Positions 14,726 to 23,381 of a DNA stretch of 29,477 nucleotides are shown one piece after another (position 1 is the stretch's first letter; every line of letters begins with the position of its first letter). The notes under the pieces are model-generated. The model saw only the letters and a list, made by a program, of their open reading frames with translations, did not search any database and was not told the DNA's origin. The position numbers were made by a program, and so were the translations under genes. This DNA comes from a virus. The stretch lies in the IMG/VR virus record IMGVR_UViG_3300034520_000106, positions 1 to 29,477 of that record, one strand, 5' to 3'.

Positions 14726-16450
14726 TCAGCCTCCCTTCAGCCACTCTTCAGCTTTTGATGATTTTTCCATGTTTTCAAGCATTCTTACAACCGCAAATAC
14801 ATCGGCGTCAAAAATATCAATTCTTTGAGTTGGCATAATCTTTTCGTACTGTATCATGTCATCGGTCTTTTCAATCCCATGTACGTTTTGAACACAATAC
14901 TCATATGCGGTAGAATGTAGATAATAAAGCTTCCCGTCTTTGGCGGCTTTTTCTATATGCCGGAAGCCTTCCGACTTCTTGTAGAAATACTGTGGCTGAT
15001 CAACTATCCGAAAACCTTTTTGTTTCATTCCCAGGAAAAACTTCCTGCCAAATTTGCGGTCAAATCCGACCTCTTTAATCCTGAACCCGAGCTTTTTCAT
15101 TTCTAAAAACCAATTGATTATGTCGGTTTCATTGACTGTCGGGGTGTTACACATAGTCAGCCAGCCATCATCTTTCCAGCCGAACAACGGGATATTGTCT
15201 TCTTCTGCTTTCTGAGCTGCAGCTACAATCGGAAACCAGGCATGAGTTATCGAAATATCCACACCTTTATACTGTCCGTGTAAGGCCGCCGCCGTTAGGT
15301 CGTGTTTCTTTGAGAGGTCAGCACCGCCAAACCAGTGAATTGGTAATCTGGCCAGTTCCTCCAATGTCCAATTATATTTTCTGTCGGACGCCTTGAACTC
15401 GTCGATGTTGAAGTAGGCCTTCATGGCCGCCGTGTAGACGTTCAGCGACTTGGCGAAGAAGTCTTTCCGTTGCTGAGGGTCGTTCTGGGCCTGGAGAGCA
15501 TCATTCATGATGTCATCAGGCCGGATGGTCACGCCGTAGTTCGGATTAGCTTTCTCGTGCTGGACCTGGTTGGTGTAGTCTACCTCGCCAGTGTCCGGGT
15601 CCTCATCGGCCTTGCAGATAAACACGAAATACTGTTCATCCTTCACCGTCCCGTCCAGGATTTTCTTGCAATACTGAAGCCGCTGGTAACAAAAGCTGGT
15701 CATATCGTCGCCAGCCGTCGTAATACCAATCATCAGCTTATTTGAATAGGCCTTCATGGCCTCCTTGATGATGTTGTACTGCTTTGGTGTCTTGTAGGCA
15801 TGAATCTCATCAGCAATTCCCACGTTGCAGTTGAGCGAATCCTGCTTGTCCGGGTTGGCCGCCAAGGCCTTAATGTAAATAGAACCATCCCCGAGATCGC
15901 CGCTGATGCTGTGTTCCTGGTTGTTATCCAAGATGCGGAAGTTTTCTTCCTCCCCGAGCTGGCGCAAGTTGAACAAGATGAAATTAAAACTCTGTAGCGA
16001 CTGCTCCAGGACAGCACTGGTGATATAGATTTTGCTGCCTGACCTCCGCTGCAACAACGCCAAAGCCCAGGCCAGCGCAGCCACAAGTCTGGTCTTACCA
16101 TTTTTTCTGGGTATAAAAATAAAGGCCTCTTTATATCGCCTTAGTTGTGTGCCTTTGCGGTAGAATGCAAGCAGGTTGTAAATAATGAACTTCTGCCACG
16201 GCTCAAGTAAAAACGGCTCCCCGCGCAACGGAGTGCCGTCTAGTTTTTCACCCTGGTCATGAACGAAGGTTTTTTCGATGATCCCAATGACGAACTCAGC
16301 GTCTTTTGGATTGAATTCGTATTCCGGGTTGTTTAAGTCGTCCAAAAACCGTTGGCAAGCCTGAATCAATTCCCGACATGCAATTTTTCGCCCTTCAACT
16401 ATACTTTTGGCATACTCTATTACCAAATCATAGTTCCTATGTTTTTTCAC
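14726..16450 (-). CDS. terL: Terminase large subunit
   Basis: 574 residues of the Terminase_1 (HK97/YmfN-like) family. The N-terminal ATPase has Walker A PRKNGKT (114-120) and a Walker B GIADEIH (D214, E215). The C-terminal RNase H-like nuclease shows D378 (GADLSKKHD) and D548/D550 (IDIFDADVF) as likely metal ligands. It pumps DNA into the prohead and cuts it. The start is GTG, overlapping the end of terS. The type, with P27-like terS and a neighbouring HNH gene, is usual for cos-type packaging, but no cos site was identified. Confidence 0.95.
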   Translation of the reverse strand: MKKHRNYDLVIEYAKSIVEGRKIACRELIQACQRFLDDLNNPEYEFNPKDAEFVIGIIEKTFVHDQGEKLDGTPLRGEPFLLEPWQKFIIYNLLAFYRKGTQLRRYKEAFIFIPRKNGKTRLVAALAWALALLQRRSGSKIYITSAVLEQSLQSFNFILFNLRQLGEEENFRILDNNQEHSISGDLGDGSIYIKALAANPDKQDSLNCNVGIADEIHAYKTPKQYNIIKEAMKAYSNKLMIGITTAGDDMTSFCYQRLQYCKKILDGTVKDEQYFVFICKADEDPDTGEVDYTNQVQHEKANPNYGVTIRPDDIMNDALQAQNDPQQRKDFFAKSLNVYTAAMKAYFNIDEFKASDRKYNWTLEELARLPIHWFGGADLSKKHDLTAAALHGQYKGVDISITHAWFPIVAAAQKAEEDNIPLFGWKDDGWLTMCNTPTVNETDIINWFLEMKKLGFRIKEVGFDRKFGRKFFLGMKQKGFRIVDQPQYFYKKSEGFRHIEKAAKDGKLYYLHSTAYEYCVQNVHGIEKTDDMIQYEKIMPTQRIDIFDADVFAVVRMLENMEKSSKAEEWLKGG

Positions 16451-16787
16451 TCAGCTCACCAAGAACTTTTGCCAGTTTTGATTGATTGGGATGTTCTGGA
16501 GTGACAGTTTCCAGGGCTTTGGGATTGATACAAAGCCTATCAGAGTATGCCAAGATATCTTTTCTGAGAGTTTCGAGAGTGGCCACGATAGCAGATTTCT
16601 TTGTTCCGCCCTGTGCCGTATATTCGTAATACTTGTACCCGTCAGCTTTAAATTTTTTTGTAAGTATCTGGTACTGCTCACAAAGCTCGGAGTAGATTTC
16701 AATTACCGGATCATATTCAGGCTTGTATACTCCGAGCTCCTTCATGTTTTGGATTGTCTTTTTCTTAATCGATGCTTTGCCGGCCAC
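16437..16787 (-). CDS. terS: Terminase small subunit (P27 family)
   Basis: About 116 residues of the P27/Terminase_4 family, recognised from the typical layout ([20 protein letters not shown], then [20 protein letters not shown] and KLAKVLGEL). I prefer the GTG at 16787: GGAGGTG lies eight bases upstream, whereas an earlier TTG at 16805 would place that site inside the gene. It recognises the packaging site and recruits terL, encoded with a 14-bp overlap. Confidence 0.9.
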   Translation of the reverse strand: MAGKASIKKKTIQNMKELGVYKPEYDPVIEIYSELCEQYQILTKKFKADGYKYYEYTAQGGTKKSAIVATLETLRKDILAYSDRLCINPKALETVTPEHPNQSKLAKVLGELSEKT

Positions 16788-16871
16788 ACTCTCATCACCT
16801 CCCAAAAAAGTTTTCTGAAAGTCGCTCTATTGGAAAAAGTTCCCCTGCCCGGTCCCTTGGGCTCTAAAATA

Positions 16872-17159
16872 TTAGCTTTGAAGGAGGGGGGATACCTTTT
16901 CTTTCCAATACTCACCTACTGCTGTCAGTTCGCAAGTTGTCCTATCGTGCATCTTGTCATGACATACACTACAAAGACTTAAAAGATTGGTGCTCACTAA
17001 TGCAAGCTCCGGTCTTTGCTCTAAAGGTATAATGTGATGCACTGTCGTTGCTGGCGTGGTCTTTCCGTACCGTTTACACTCCTGGCAAAGGTACTCGTCA
17101 CGGCGAAGAATTTTGACACGCTTGTTTTGCCAGCGTCTTGACTTGTAGAATGGATTCAT
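16872..17159 (-). CDS. HNH endonuclease (packaging-associated)
   Basis: 95 residues from the ATG at 17159. The HNH fold is clear: zinc-type cysteine pairs CQEC (25-28) and CSVC (63-66), HHIIPL (H41, H42), N59 and HDKMH (67-71). Such genes next to the terminase, as HK97 gp74, stimulate or provide cleavage at the packaging site. A longer frame running up to 17207 would have to include the upstream terminator hairpin, so the shorter start is preferred, though its ribosome binding site is weak (GGGGTTGAT). Confidence 0.9.
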   Translation of the reverse strand: MNPFYKSRRWQNKRVKILRRDEYLCQECKRYGKTTPATTVHHIIPLEQRPELALVSTNLLSLCSVCHDKMHDRTTCELTAVGEYWKEKVSPLLQS

Positions 17160-17170
17160 GTTATCAACCC

Positions 17171-17196
17171 CAAAAGAAAAGAGCCCGAAGGCTCCT
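17171..17196 (-). terminator. Terminator after the DUF4429/SHOCT gene
   Basis: On the minus strand GAGCC-TTCG-GGCTC (17194-17181), a stable UUCG-type tetraloop hairpin, is followed by TTTTCTTTT. It ends the preceding gene and separates it from HNH-terS. The late genes must then be transcribed from a promoter here or by read-through. Confidence 0.8.
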
Positions 17197-17203
17197 CTGA
17201 AAG

Positions 17204-17668
17204 TCATATCCCTAATAATTGTTTCTTCTTTTTATCAAATTCCTCCTGTGTTATAATTCCTTGATCCAGCAATTCCTTAAATTTTTTTATTTCTTCTGCT
17301 GCACTGGCTTGTACCGGCGTTCCTGCTACTGTAGCCGTATTTTGTAGTTCTTCAATTTTAGCCTTAATCTGTTCCACAAGCTGGTTATGTTTTTTCGCAA
17401 ACATTACAGTATTTTCGTCTTGCGTAGCATTAAATAACCCTTTCGTATTTTCATTACCACCAGCTAAAGTAAATTGGATATACCCGTTTGTAAATGCAGT
17501 ACCCGGCTTTACCTGTATGCTTGATATCTGCCTCAAATAAATCGTCTTATCCCCTTTGAAAAAACCTTGGGTCACCTTTGCTAGTACGCCTTTTCGCTTA
17601 ATAATGAGTTTATCCGGATACAATTCCAATTGTCCGTTTACACCATCCAACCTAAATAAAATACTCAT
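17204..17668 (-). CDS. DUF4429-like protein with C-terminal SHOCT domain
   Basis: 154 residues from the ATG at 17668, preceded by GGGAGG. Residues about 1-90 are a beta-rich DUF4429/PH-like fold (MSILFRLDGVNGQLELYPDK, IYLRQISSIQVKPGTAFTNG). Residues about 125-154 are a SHOCT module (EEIKKFKELLDQGIITQEEF, ending in KKKKQLLGI). This pairing is widespread in bacteria; its role is unknown, with SHOCT thought to aid oligomerisation. The gene is not part of the packaging set. It lies between two terminators, which marks it as a possible lysogenic-conversion (moron) gene. Confidence 0.85.
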   Translation of the reverse strand: MSILFRLDGVNGQLELYPDKLIIKRKGVLAKVTQGFFKGDKTIYLRQISSIQVKPGTAFTNGYIQFTLAGGNENTKGLFNATQDENTVMFAKKHNQLVEQIKAKIEELQNTATVAGTPVQASAAEEIKKFKELLDQGIITQEEFDKKKKQLLGI

Positions 17669-17679
17669 TGCCGTCCTCC

Positions 17680-17742
17680 CTATACATTTTTTCTGATAAC
17701 TTCGGCAAAAGGAAGCATTTTCCTTGACAAAAATTCCGACAT
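17680..17742 (-). CDS. Putative 20-residue leader peptide
   Basis: A very short frame, MSEFLSRKMLPFAEVIRKNV, starting at ATG behind a near-perfect GGAGGTG. Its stop codon overlaps the GGGAGG of the DUF4429/SHOCT gene, an arrangement suited to translational coupling. No homologue is recognised. It could be a regulatory leader or merely a remnant. Confidence 0.45.
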   Translation of the reverse strand: MSEFLSRKMLPFAEVIRKNV

Positions 17743-17813
17743 ATTTTTCACCTCCGCTGCCCCGCCCCCGCAGCATATTGAGGTGTACCTTTCCCGCCTT
17801 TCGGCCACCCATG

Positions 17814-17843
17814 AAAAAAGGCACCTGCTCCTGCAAGTGCCTT
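17814..17843 (-). terminator. Terminator after the sigma-like regulator
   Basis: On the minus strand AAGGCAC and GTGCCTT (17843-17837 with 17824-17818) enclose a 12-nt loop and are followed by six T residues (17819-17814). It lies about 35 bp after the regulator stop and probably ends the early transcript. Confidence 0.85.
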
Positions 17844-17879
17844 AATCTTCACAATACCATAATAACACATAAGAGTGTG

Positions 17880-18287
17880 TCATTTAGTGTCATCTTTTTC
17901 TTTTGCTATACCTTGAAGAGCCCTACTGTGAATTCTATGAACCTGCTTCCAACTATAGTTCATTTCTACCGCAATCGCCTCCCATTTTTCACCATCTATA
18001 TACCGCAATCGCATCAGTAGCCGCTGATCCGCCGGCAGTTTCGTGATTGCATCCTCAATCTCACATCTTATAAAAATCAACTGTTCCAAACTTTCGTTCA
18101 ATTTTGTTTTTAAGTCCACTATCTTGGCGATAATGTTAGCGGTCCTGTCCACTGCATAATTGCTTTTTGGCAGGCCGTCTGGCTTTGGCGGCGCTAAGAG
18201 GCTTGTCTGTAGCTTTTCGATTTCCTCCTCCAGCAGGAGGATTTCTTTTTCCAAATGTTTATACTGTCTTAGTTTTTCTTTGGTCAT
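17880..18287 (-). CDS. Sigma-region-4-like late regulator (DUF1492 type)
   Basis: About 135 residues from the ATG at 18287, which has GGAGGT six bases upstream. The N-terminal half is coiled coil (LEKEILLLEEEIEKLQTSLL). The C-terminal part is a sigma70 region-4-like helix-turn-helix (LPADQRLLMRLRYIDGEKWE, then EMNYSWKQVHRIHSRAL). Proteins of this DUF1492/ArpU-like class occur just before terminase genes and are thought to switch on late transcription. Here the gene is last in the early transcript, before a terminator. Confidence 0.85.
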   Translation of the reverse strand: MTKEKLRQYKHLEKEILLLEEEIEKLQTSLLAPPKPDGLPKSNYAVDRTANIIAKIVDLKTKLNESLEQLIFIRCEIEDAITKLPADQRLLMRLRYIDGEKWEAIAVEMNYSWKQVHRIHSRALQGIAKEKDDTK

Positions 18288-18564
18288 GCCTAACCTCCAT
18301 TTCACACAAGAAAGCTATATTACAAGCCAGGTGCCACAGGTGCGGTAGCCCGCTTTCTTCGTCTATCCCTTCCGGGTTATCCAAGTAGGCCAGGAAGTGC
18401 CTGAAAGCCGCATCTCGGTATCTTTCTTTTTCTACCTTACGCCAGTTTTCCGGGTCGCCGTATTTAGCGGTTCCATATTCCCGGATGGTGGCAATAGCCC
18501 AAATTATTTGCCTGGGAACCAAGGTTAATTTTGGTTTACCTGCATCGGCTTTAGCTACATTCAC
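18259..18564 (-). CDS. dATP/dGTP diphosphohydrolase-like protein (DUF5664 type)
   Basis: About 101 residues from GTG at 18564, which has GGGGTGA upstream; a GTG at 18573 is possible. The motifs EYGTAKYGDPENW, RHFLAYLDNPEGIDEESGLP and HLWHLACNIAFL match the small all-helical proteins annotated as dATP/dGTP diphosphohydrolase N-terminal domain, related to MazG-like nucleotide hydrolases. A role in purine nucleotide pools is inferred from the family name and untested here. It overlaps the regulator gene. Confidence 0.75.
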   Translation of the reverse strand: MNVAKADAGKPKLTLVPRQIIWAIATIREYGTAKYGDPENWRKVEKERYRDAAFRHFLAYLDNPEGIDEESGLPHLWHLACNIAFLCEMEVRHDQRKTKTV

Positions 18565-18586
18565 ATCACTCACCCCTTTTAGCCTT

Positions 18587-19965
18587 TCATGCTACCTTAA
18601 CCTTTTCTATCCGGACTTTCAGGGCTTCAATCAACGCTTGCTGTGTCTGGGACTTCGATTCCAGCCGTTTCGCCACTTCTTCATCCATGCTGTCCCGAAC
18701 CATCAGCATGTGCTCAATAACCTTCTCTTCCTGTCCCTGCCGGTGCAGCCGTTTCTGCGCCTGCTCATACAGCTCCAGACTCCACGGCAGGGTGAACCAG
18801 CAAATATGATTACCACCGCGCTGGAGATTCAGGCCGTACGCCGTCGACGCCGGATGGGCCAAGCCAACATGAATCTTTCGGGCGTTCCAATCAGCATAAT
18901 CTTCCGGGCCTTTCAGCTCACGAACTTCCAGCCCTTTTACCTTCCGCAACGCCCTGAGAATTCGGTCCCGGTCGTGCTGGTAGCCGTAGAATGTCAGCAG
19001 CGGCTTACCCTGCATACTCTCCACCAGTTCCAAAAACGCCTCGATTTTCGCGTTGTGGACCTCATGCACATTTCGGTCCTCATCGTACACGGCGCCGGCG
19101 CAAAACTGCAACAGCTTGTTGGTGACGGCCGCAGCCTGGGCAGCTGTTATAATCCCGCCCTCCAGCTCCAGCACTTGCTGTCTCTCGAAATCCTGATACG
19201 CCTTCCGAACTCTAGCATCCAGTTCTATCGGGATCCGATTCTGAACCAATTCCGGCAGCTCCAAGTAATCTTCGGCTTTCATGCTGATGCAGATATCCTC
19301 AATGGCAGCCCGAATCGCATCTTCTGCGCCAATCTTTGCTTCATACTTCGGATAATCCAACCAAACAGCCTTTTCAAAATACCGCGTCTGGAATTGTTCA
19401 AATTTCGGATATAGCCGCTGCCCCTGGTCCAACAGATACACTTGCGCCCATAAGTCCAAAAGCCCATTCGGCGCCGGCGTACCGGTCAGCCCCAACACGC
19501 GCTTGATCAACGGTCTAACACGCTTCATACTCTTAAACCGAACCGACGACGGGTTTTTAAAACTTGACAGCTCATCCAGCACCACCATGTCGAAAGGCCA
19601 GGCCTGTCGATAATGATCCACCAGCCACTGAATGTTATCTCGGCCAATTACATAAATATCGGCTGGTGTGGCCAGGGCCCGCAGCCGCTGCCGCTCCGCC
19701 CCCAGTACCGGCTGCACTCGCAGCAGCCGCAAGTGCTCCCACCTGGCCGCCTCATCCGTCCAGGTCGCTTCGGCCACCTTCTTTGGCGCGACTATCAACG
19801 TCTTTCGAACTGTGAACCGGTTGTACATGAGGTCATTGATGCCGGTTAGAGAAATTACAGTCTTTCCTAACCCAAGCCCATATCCAAAAACAACCCAAGC
19901 ACTGGCTCCGTCACAACACGGTGGATACAGTATCTTTGATATGGGTGTGGTATGAACTTTTCCAC
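18587..19965 (-). pseudogene. SNF2-type DEAD/DEAH helicase, frame broken in the P-loop
   Basis: The helicase is encoded in two frames. The first runs 19965-19867 from a GTG behind GGAGGTG: it reads MEKFIPHPYQRYCIHRV and ends LFLDMGLG then TAG. The second carries on from GKTVISLT (about 19864 downward), is open to 18587 and contains DE (85-86 counted from the ATG at 19828), TGTP (115-118) and motif VI QAQKRLHRQGQ (356-366). Joining them restores the expected LDMGLGKT. Compared with that consensus, five extra bases (GGTTA) sit in the P-loop. It may be a true mutation, a sequence error or a -1 frameshift. Phage SNF2 helicases like this are found with VRR-NUC nucleases. Confidence 0.8.
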
Positions 19966-20046
19966 AGCATCACCTCCCCCAAACTCCGAAAAATCTATTT
20001 TCAGCCACGTGCCATTCGGCATGTTCTTTCTGCCAAGGTACATTTA

Positions 20047-20325
20047 TCACGCTCTCAACTCCCGGATCAGCTCGTCCACGCCCTCGCGGCTGTCAATCAC
20101 CCGAACATCACAACCCAACTCCCTCAGGCGGTTCTGCTGCTGTAACTGCAATGCAGTCGGTTTCCGCCCTGGCGCCTTCAACTCAACGAAAATGATTCGG
20201 CCGTCTGGTGCAATTACAATCCGGTCTGGAACGCCGGAGTTGCCCGGGCTCGTCCACTTTGGCGCCCAACCGCCAATTTCCCTTATTCGATCCCGAAGAT
20301 ATATTTCAATGCTGCGTTCTCTCAC
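20047..20325 (-). CDS. VRR-NUC domain nuclease
   Basis: 92 residues, nearly all one VRR-NUC domain of the PD-(D/E)xK superfamily: E7 in the first helix, GVPDRI (D34), then VELKAPG (E48, K50) and the helix following it. The start is GTG, with GGGAGG nearby. Stand-alone VRR-NUC proteins of phages act as structure-specific nucleases, probably on branched DNA. It is followed by the SNF2-type helicase, a common pairing. Confidence 0.92.
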   Translation of the reverse strand: MRERSIEIYLRDRIREIGGWAPKWTSPGNSGVPDRIVIAPDGRIIFVELKAPGRKPTALQLQQQNRLRELGCDVRVIDSREGVDELIRELRA

Positions 20326-20327
20326 AA

Positions 20328-20612
20328 TTAAGCCTCCCGCGTTTCCAGTTCTCGTAAAACATCATAAAACACTCCGCCGCGCATCATCCGCACCGCAAGA
20401 TCAGGACCAAGTTTTTGCTCAAGTTTCCTCCGAAAAATTATTCCATCCATGCTGTTCCAAAACCGTATAAATTCCCTTGTCGCCTTTCTTCTTAGATCTG
20501 GTTTTCTACCGCCGCGCCGGCGCATTGCAACACTATTAATCAAACCTTGCTGAACAATCCCATTTAATTCAGGATCGTTTTTGATGAATCCATATAATTC
20601 AGGTCCAGTCAT
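20328..20612 (-). CDS. Small phage protein, unknown
   Basis: About 94 residues starting at the ATG at 20612; an in-frame TTG at 20624 is an alternative, and both lie near AGGAGG. The protein is basic in the middle (SVAMRRRGGRKPDLRRKATR) and helical. I do not recognise it. It lies just after the GTTGACA repeat cluster and is the first gene of the block including VRR-NUC and helicase, so a link to DNA metabolism is possible. Confidence 0.7.
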   Translation of the reverse strand: MTGPELYGFIKNDPELNGIVQQGLINSVAMRRRGGRKPDLRRKATREFIRFWNSMDGIIFRRKLEQKLGPDLAVRMMRGGVFYDVLRELETREA

Positions 20613-20640
20613 TCTTCCTAGCAAACCTCCTTAAAATCAA

Positions 20641-20895
20641 TGTCAACAAAGTTAGTTACGCGCGCGATCTAGACAATAAATAGAGAATTAGACAGTTATA
20701 CACCCCTATAATCTCTCAAATTTCTATAATTCAGACTTCTATAGTTTTTATTGTTGACATTGTTGACATTATAAAAATGCTTATATATCAAGGGTTTAGA
20801 GGTTATATTTTGTCAACAATGTCAACATTACCTAAAATCTGGGAATGTTGACAAAACGCCTAAAATGTTGACGTTTTTAAGGCTGAATGTTGACA
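20641..20895. repeat. GTTGACA iteron cluster, candidate replication origin
   Basis: Eight copies of GTTGACA or its complement: 20641-20647 (-), 20753-20759 (+), 20762-20768 (+), 20811-20817 (-), 20820-20826 (-), 20847-20853 (+), 20867-20873 (+, one mismatch) and 20889-20895 (+). The two central pairs form a perfect 17-bp inverted repeat (20752-20768 with 20811-20827), each with a 9-bp period. Between 20690 and 20750 the DNA is very AT-rich with repeated CTATAAT-like words. Iterons plus an AT-rich stretch beside a primase-helicase gene suggest an origin. A repressor operator array is the alternative. Confidence 0.6.
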
Positions 20896-23336
20896 CCTTG
20901 TTTTCGGATAAACCCCCTTTGACTACCATAATTGGCCCCCATCCTGATGACCCCGGACCGTTCCCATCCTGGCAATCTGCTCAGGATGTTATTGATTCGG
21001 TTTGCGTCTGCTTTGGAAGCCGTTCGTCTTTCGCCTAAACACTCCCGCCAGATTTCGGCCGCACAAATACGATCACGTTTCATCAGCGGACCGTCATACT
21101 GCATTCCGCCACCCCAATATATCAGGCGCCGTTCAAGATCCCATTTCAGCCAGTCTGCTGGCACAGGACGCTCCAAAAATTCTTCGATGATGCCTTCCAG
21201 CGGATCCCTAACCATATGCTCCTGCCGGCGTCGTTCTGCTTCGGCTTCCAGCTCAGGCGGCAGATACAGCGTCTCGCCTTCTCGCCAACGAACGACGGCT
21301 TCGGCCCATATTTGGCCCACCTCGTAATCAGTGAGATTCTGAAACACGTTTTTTGTTGCTTTCTCCGGACGCGCATCCACCGGCCAAAAGCGTCGGTTTC
21401 CAGTTGGATCATGCAGATATTCGTGATCGTTCGTCGTTCCGAAAAAAACTGCCCGGCGAATTTGGTTTTTGACATTTCGACCATAAGCTTCCCGGTACTG
21501 GTCGTCCTCTTTACTTAGAAACTGTTTAATCCGGTTAATATCCGCCCGGTTAAAAGCCTGGAGCTCTGCAATCTCAACAATCCACTTTCCTTGAATGAGT
21601 TCCTCGGCCTCTTTGCCCTCAAAAGACTTGATAGAGTCTGTGAACCATTCTTTGCCCAAGCGTCTTAATAAAGTGGATTTACCAATTCCTTGCTGCTGGC
21701 TGTACAGCACGGTCATATAATCGAATTTGACTTTACCAATCATGGCCCGGGCGACAGCTGCAACAAAGGCCTTGCGAGCCACTGCGCGCACATACTTGCA
21801 GTCCTCGGCGCCAAAATAATCGATATATATTTTATCTAGCCGCGGCACGCCGTCCCATGCCAGGCTATTGAGATATTCTGCGACGGGATTAATTGCATTG
21901 GCTTCGGCGATCTCGGATAGCGCCATGCGTAGCGGACGTTCCGAGCTGAAGCCGAGCACGCGGTCAATGTACATGGCGAGGCCAAAATCGTCTGAGTCAT
22001 CCCAGACAAAGTTGCCGGTTGTTCTTGCGCGCTTTGCCCATGGCAGCGGACCGCGGCCCATGATCCGCTCAGCGAACGTATCACGATAGATTTTTCCAGC
22101 GACAGCAGGGTCGTGACGGAGGAGTGTCAGAATATTGTATGGCGTTTTAGCCGGCCGGCCGGTGGTTGGTGATAATTCCAGCAAGCGGATCCAGTCCTGG
22201 GGTTCTGTCGGCTGCCCACTTAGCTGCCCTCCGTGTTGCACAGCCCCTTGGAACGCCCCCACAGCCAGCTCATACCGCTCTTGCTGCATAATCGCTGCCA
22301 CGCCGGCATCCTGCAGGGCAAATGCCATCATGGCCGTGTAGCTGGGCAGCCGGTTGGTCGGCGTCCCTGGTACCGCATCATCGTCCATATCACCGAATTT
22401 GTGCAGGCGAATCAAGTCAAAAGCATTTACCAGCCGGCCGGAACACGGATCCGTAGCATGGTGGCTGTATAGGAACTTGCCACCGTCATACACTACCGCC
22501 CCGCCGGTCGTGCTGCCGGCTGTGTAGGTGTAGCGGCCCGGTGGTGTGGCATCATCTGCAGGCTCATAGACACCGGGCAGAAATATCTCAATTGCTTTAT
22601 GAATGTCGTATATGCGGCAGAACGCCCCGACTACACCTTGTTTTGTGAGCGGGTCGCCTTGTTTGGCGGCCAGGCGGACATGCTGGTTTTCAGTACCGGG
22701 GATTTGTGGCCAGGTGGTCCAATCTCGCCATTCTGCGTAAAGCGCCAGCATGCCGTCGGCAGAAAGAAACGGTTTATCTCCGTAAACATAAATATACTGG
22801 CTGTCTGAACAACAACTTGGCCAATACATTAAGCGTATTACCTGGAAGGTGGTTGGGTCGCAGAAGCTGATACCGATCATCTCGGCCAGCTTTCGGGCGA
22901 TTGGTTCATATTCGTCCGGGGCCATGGCGCGATCTGTCGGTACAATCAGACGCAGCCGGGGCCGATCCGCGGAGTGCTTACGCGTGGAGTAAACGGCATA
23001 GGCGCAACCCAGGCCGTCAATCCGGCGCAGCACGTCGTCAGTGCCGAATGGCGGAATGCTGTCCAAGTCAAGCGTCACGAGGTCGCGGCCGGTAACGGCG
23101 TTGGCTTTCCGGCGGCCACCGGAGAGGGAACCGCCAACAAAACCGCCGACATCTTTGAGGTTGTCTTGTTGTTTTTTGGGCAACGCCAGATATTCGGCCA
23201 AAGTTTCCGTTCCGCGGACGGCCACCCGTAGGCGCTCAATGATCTCGGACCACCAAATGGTTTGATTCTGCCAGTTGTTTGAGTACCGGTTGCCGGCGGT
23301 GGATATTGTGAGTTGTCTGTTATATTGGATAGCCAT
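20877..23336 (-). CDS. Primase-helicase (VirE/D5-like)
   Basis: 819 residues. An N-terminal primase-polymerase-like region shows TLDLDSIPP (D90, D92) and STRKHSADRPRLRLIVPT (H121). The C-terminal half is a VirE-type superfamily 3-like ATPase with Walker A QGIGKST (549-555), a Walker B-like IVEIAEL (585-591) and FFGTTNDHEYLHDPTGNRRF further on. Such fusions unwind the phage origin and make primers. The start has GAGGTG. It is placed between the polymerase and the candidate origin, whose last repeat lies inside the 3' end of this gene. Confidence 0.9.
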   Translation of the reverse strand: MAIQYNRQLTISTAGNRYSNNWQNQTIWWSEIIERLRVAVRGTETLAEYLALPKKQQDNLKDVGGFVGGSLSGGRRKANAVTGRDLVTLDLDSIPPFGTDDVLRRIDGLGCAYAVYSTRKHSADRPRLRLIVPTDRAMAPDEYEPIARKLAEMIGISFCDPTTFQVIRLMYWPSCCSDSQYIYVYGDKPFLSADGMLALYAEWRDWTTWPQIPGTENQHVRLAAKQGDPLTKQGVVGAFCRIYDIHKAIEIFLPGVYEPADDATPPGRYTYTAGSTTGGAVVYDGGKFLYSHHATDPCSGRLVNAFDLIRLHKFGDMDDDAVPGTPTNRLPSYTAMMAFALQDAGVAAIMQQERYELAVGAFQGAVQHGGQLSGQPTEPQDWIRLLELSPTTGRPAKTPYNILTLLRHDPAVAGKIYRDTFAERIMGRGPLPWAKRARTTGNFVWDDSDDFGLAMYIDRVLGFSSERPLRMALSEIAEANAINPVAEYLNSLAWDGVPRLDKIYIDYFGAEDCKYVRAVARKAFVAAVARAMIGKVKFDYMTVLYSQQQGIGKSTLLRRLGKEWFTDSIKSFEGKEAEELIQGKWIVEIAELQAFNRADINRIKQFLSKEDDQYREAYGRNVKNQIRRAVFFGTTNDHEYLHDPTGNRRFWPVDARPEKATKNVFQNLTDYEVGQIWAEAVVRWREGETLYLPPELEAEAERRRQEHMVRDPLEGIIEEFLERPVPADWLKWDLERRLIYWGGGMQYDGPLMKRDRICAAEIWRECLGERRTASKADANRINNILSRLPGWERSGVIRMGANYGSQRGFIRKQGVNIQP

Positions 23337-23381
23337 GGTGGCACCTCACTATGTTGCGTTCTACCAAAGGTAAAATGATGC

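Noticed and set aside
17159-17207. N-terminal extension of the HNH gene from the ATGA at 17207
   Set aside because: It would translate the terminator hairpin and gives residues unlike the family; the ATG at 17159 fits the usual HNH protein start.
20001-20043. ATG at 20043 as the start of the helicase N-terminal frame
   Set aside because: In frame and open, but with a poor ribosome binding site; the GTG at 19965 has GGAGGTG and gives the typical family N-terminus. Not fully excluded.
20753-20830. TTGACA words as sigma-A -35 boxes
   Set aside because: No TATAAT-like box lies at 16-18 bp from any copy on either strand; repeat and inverted-repeat spacing explains them better.
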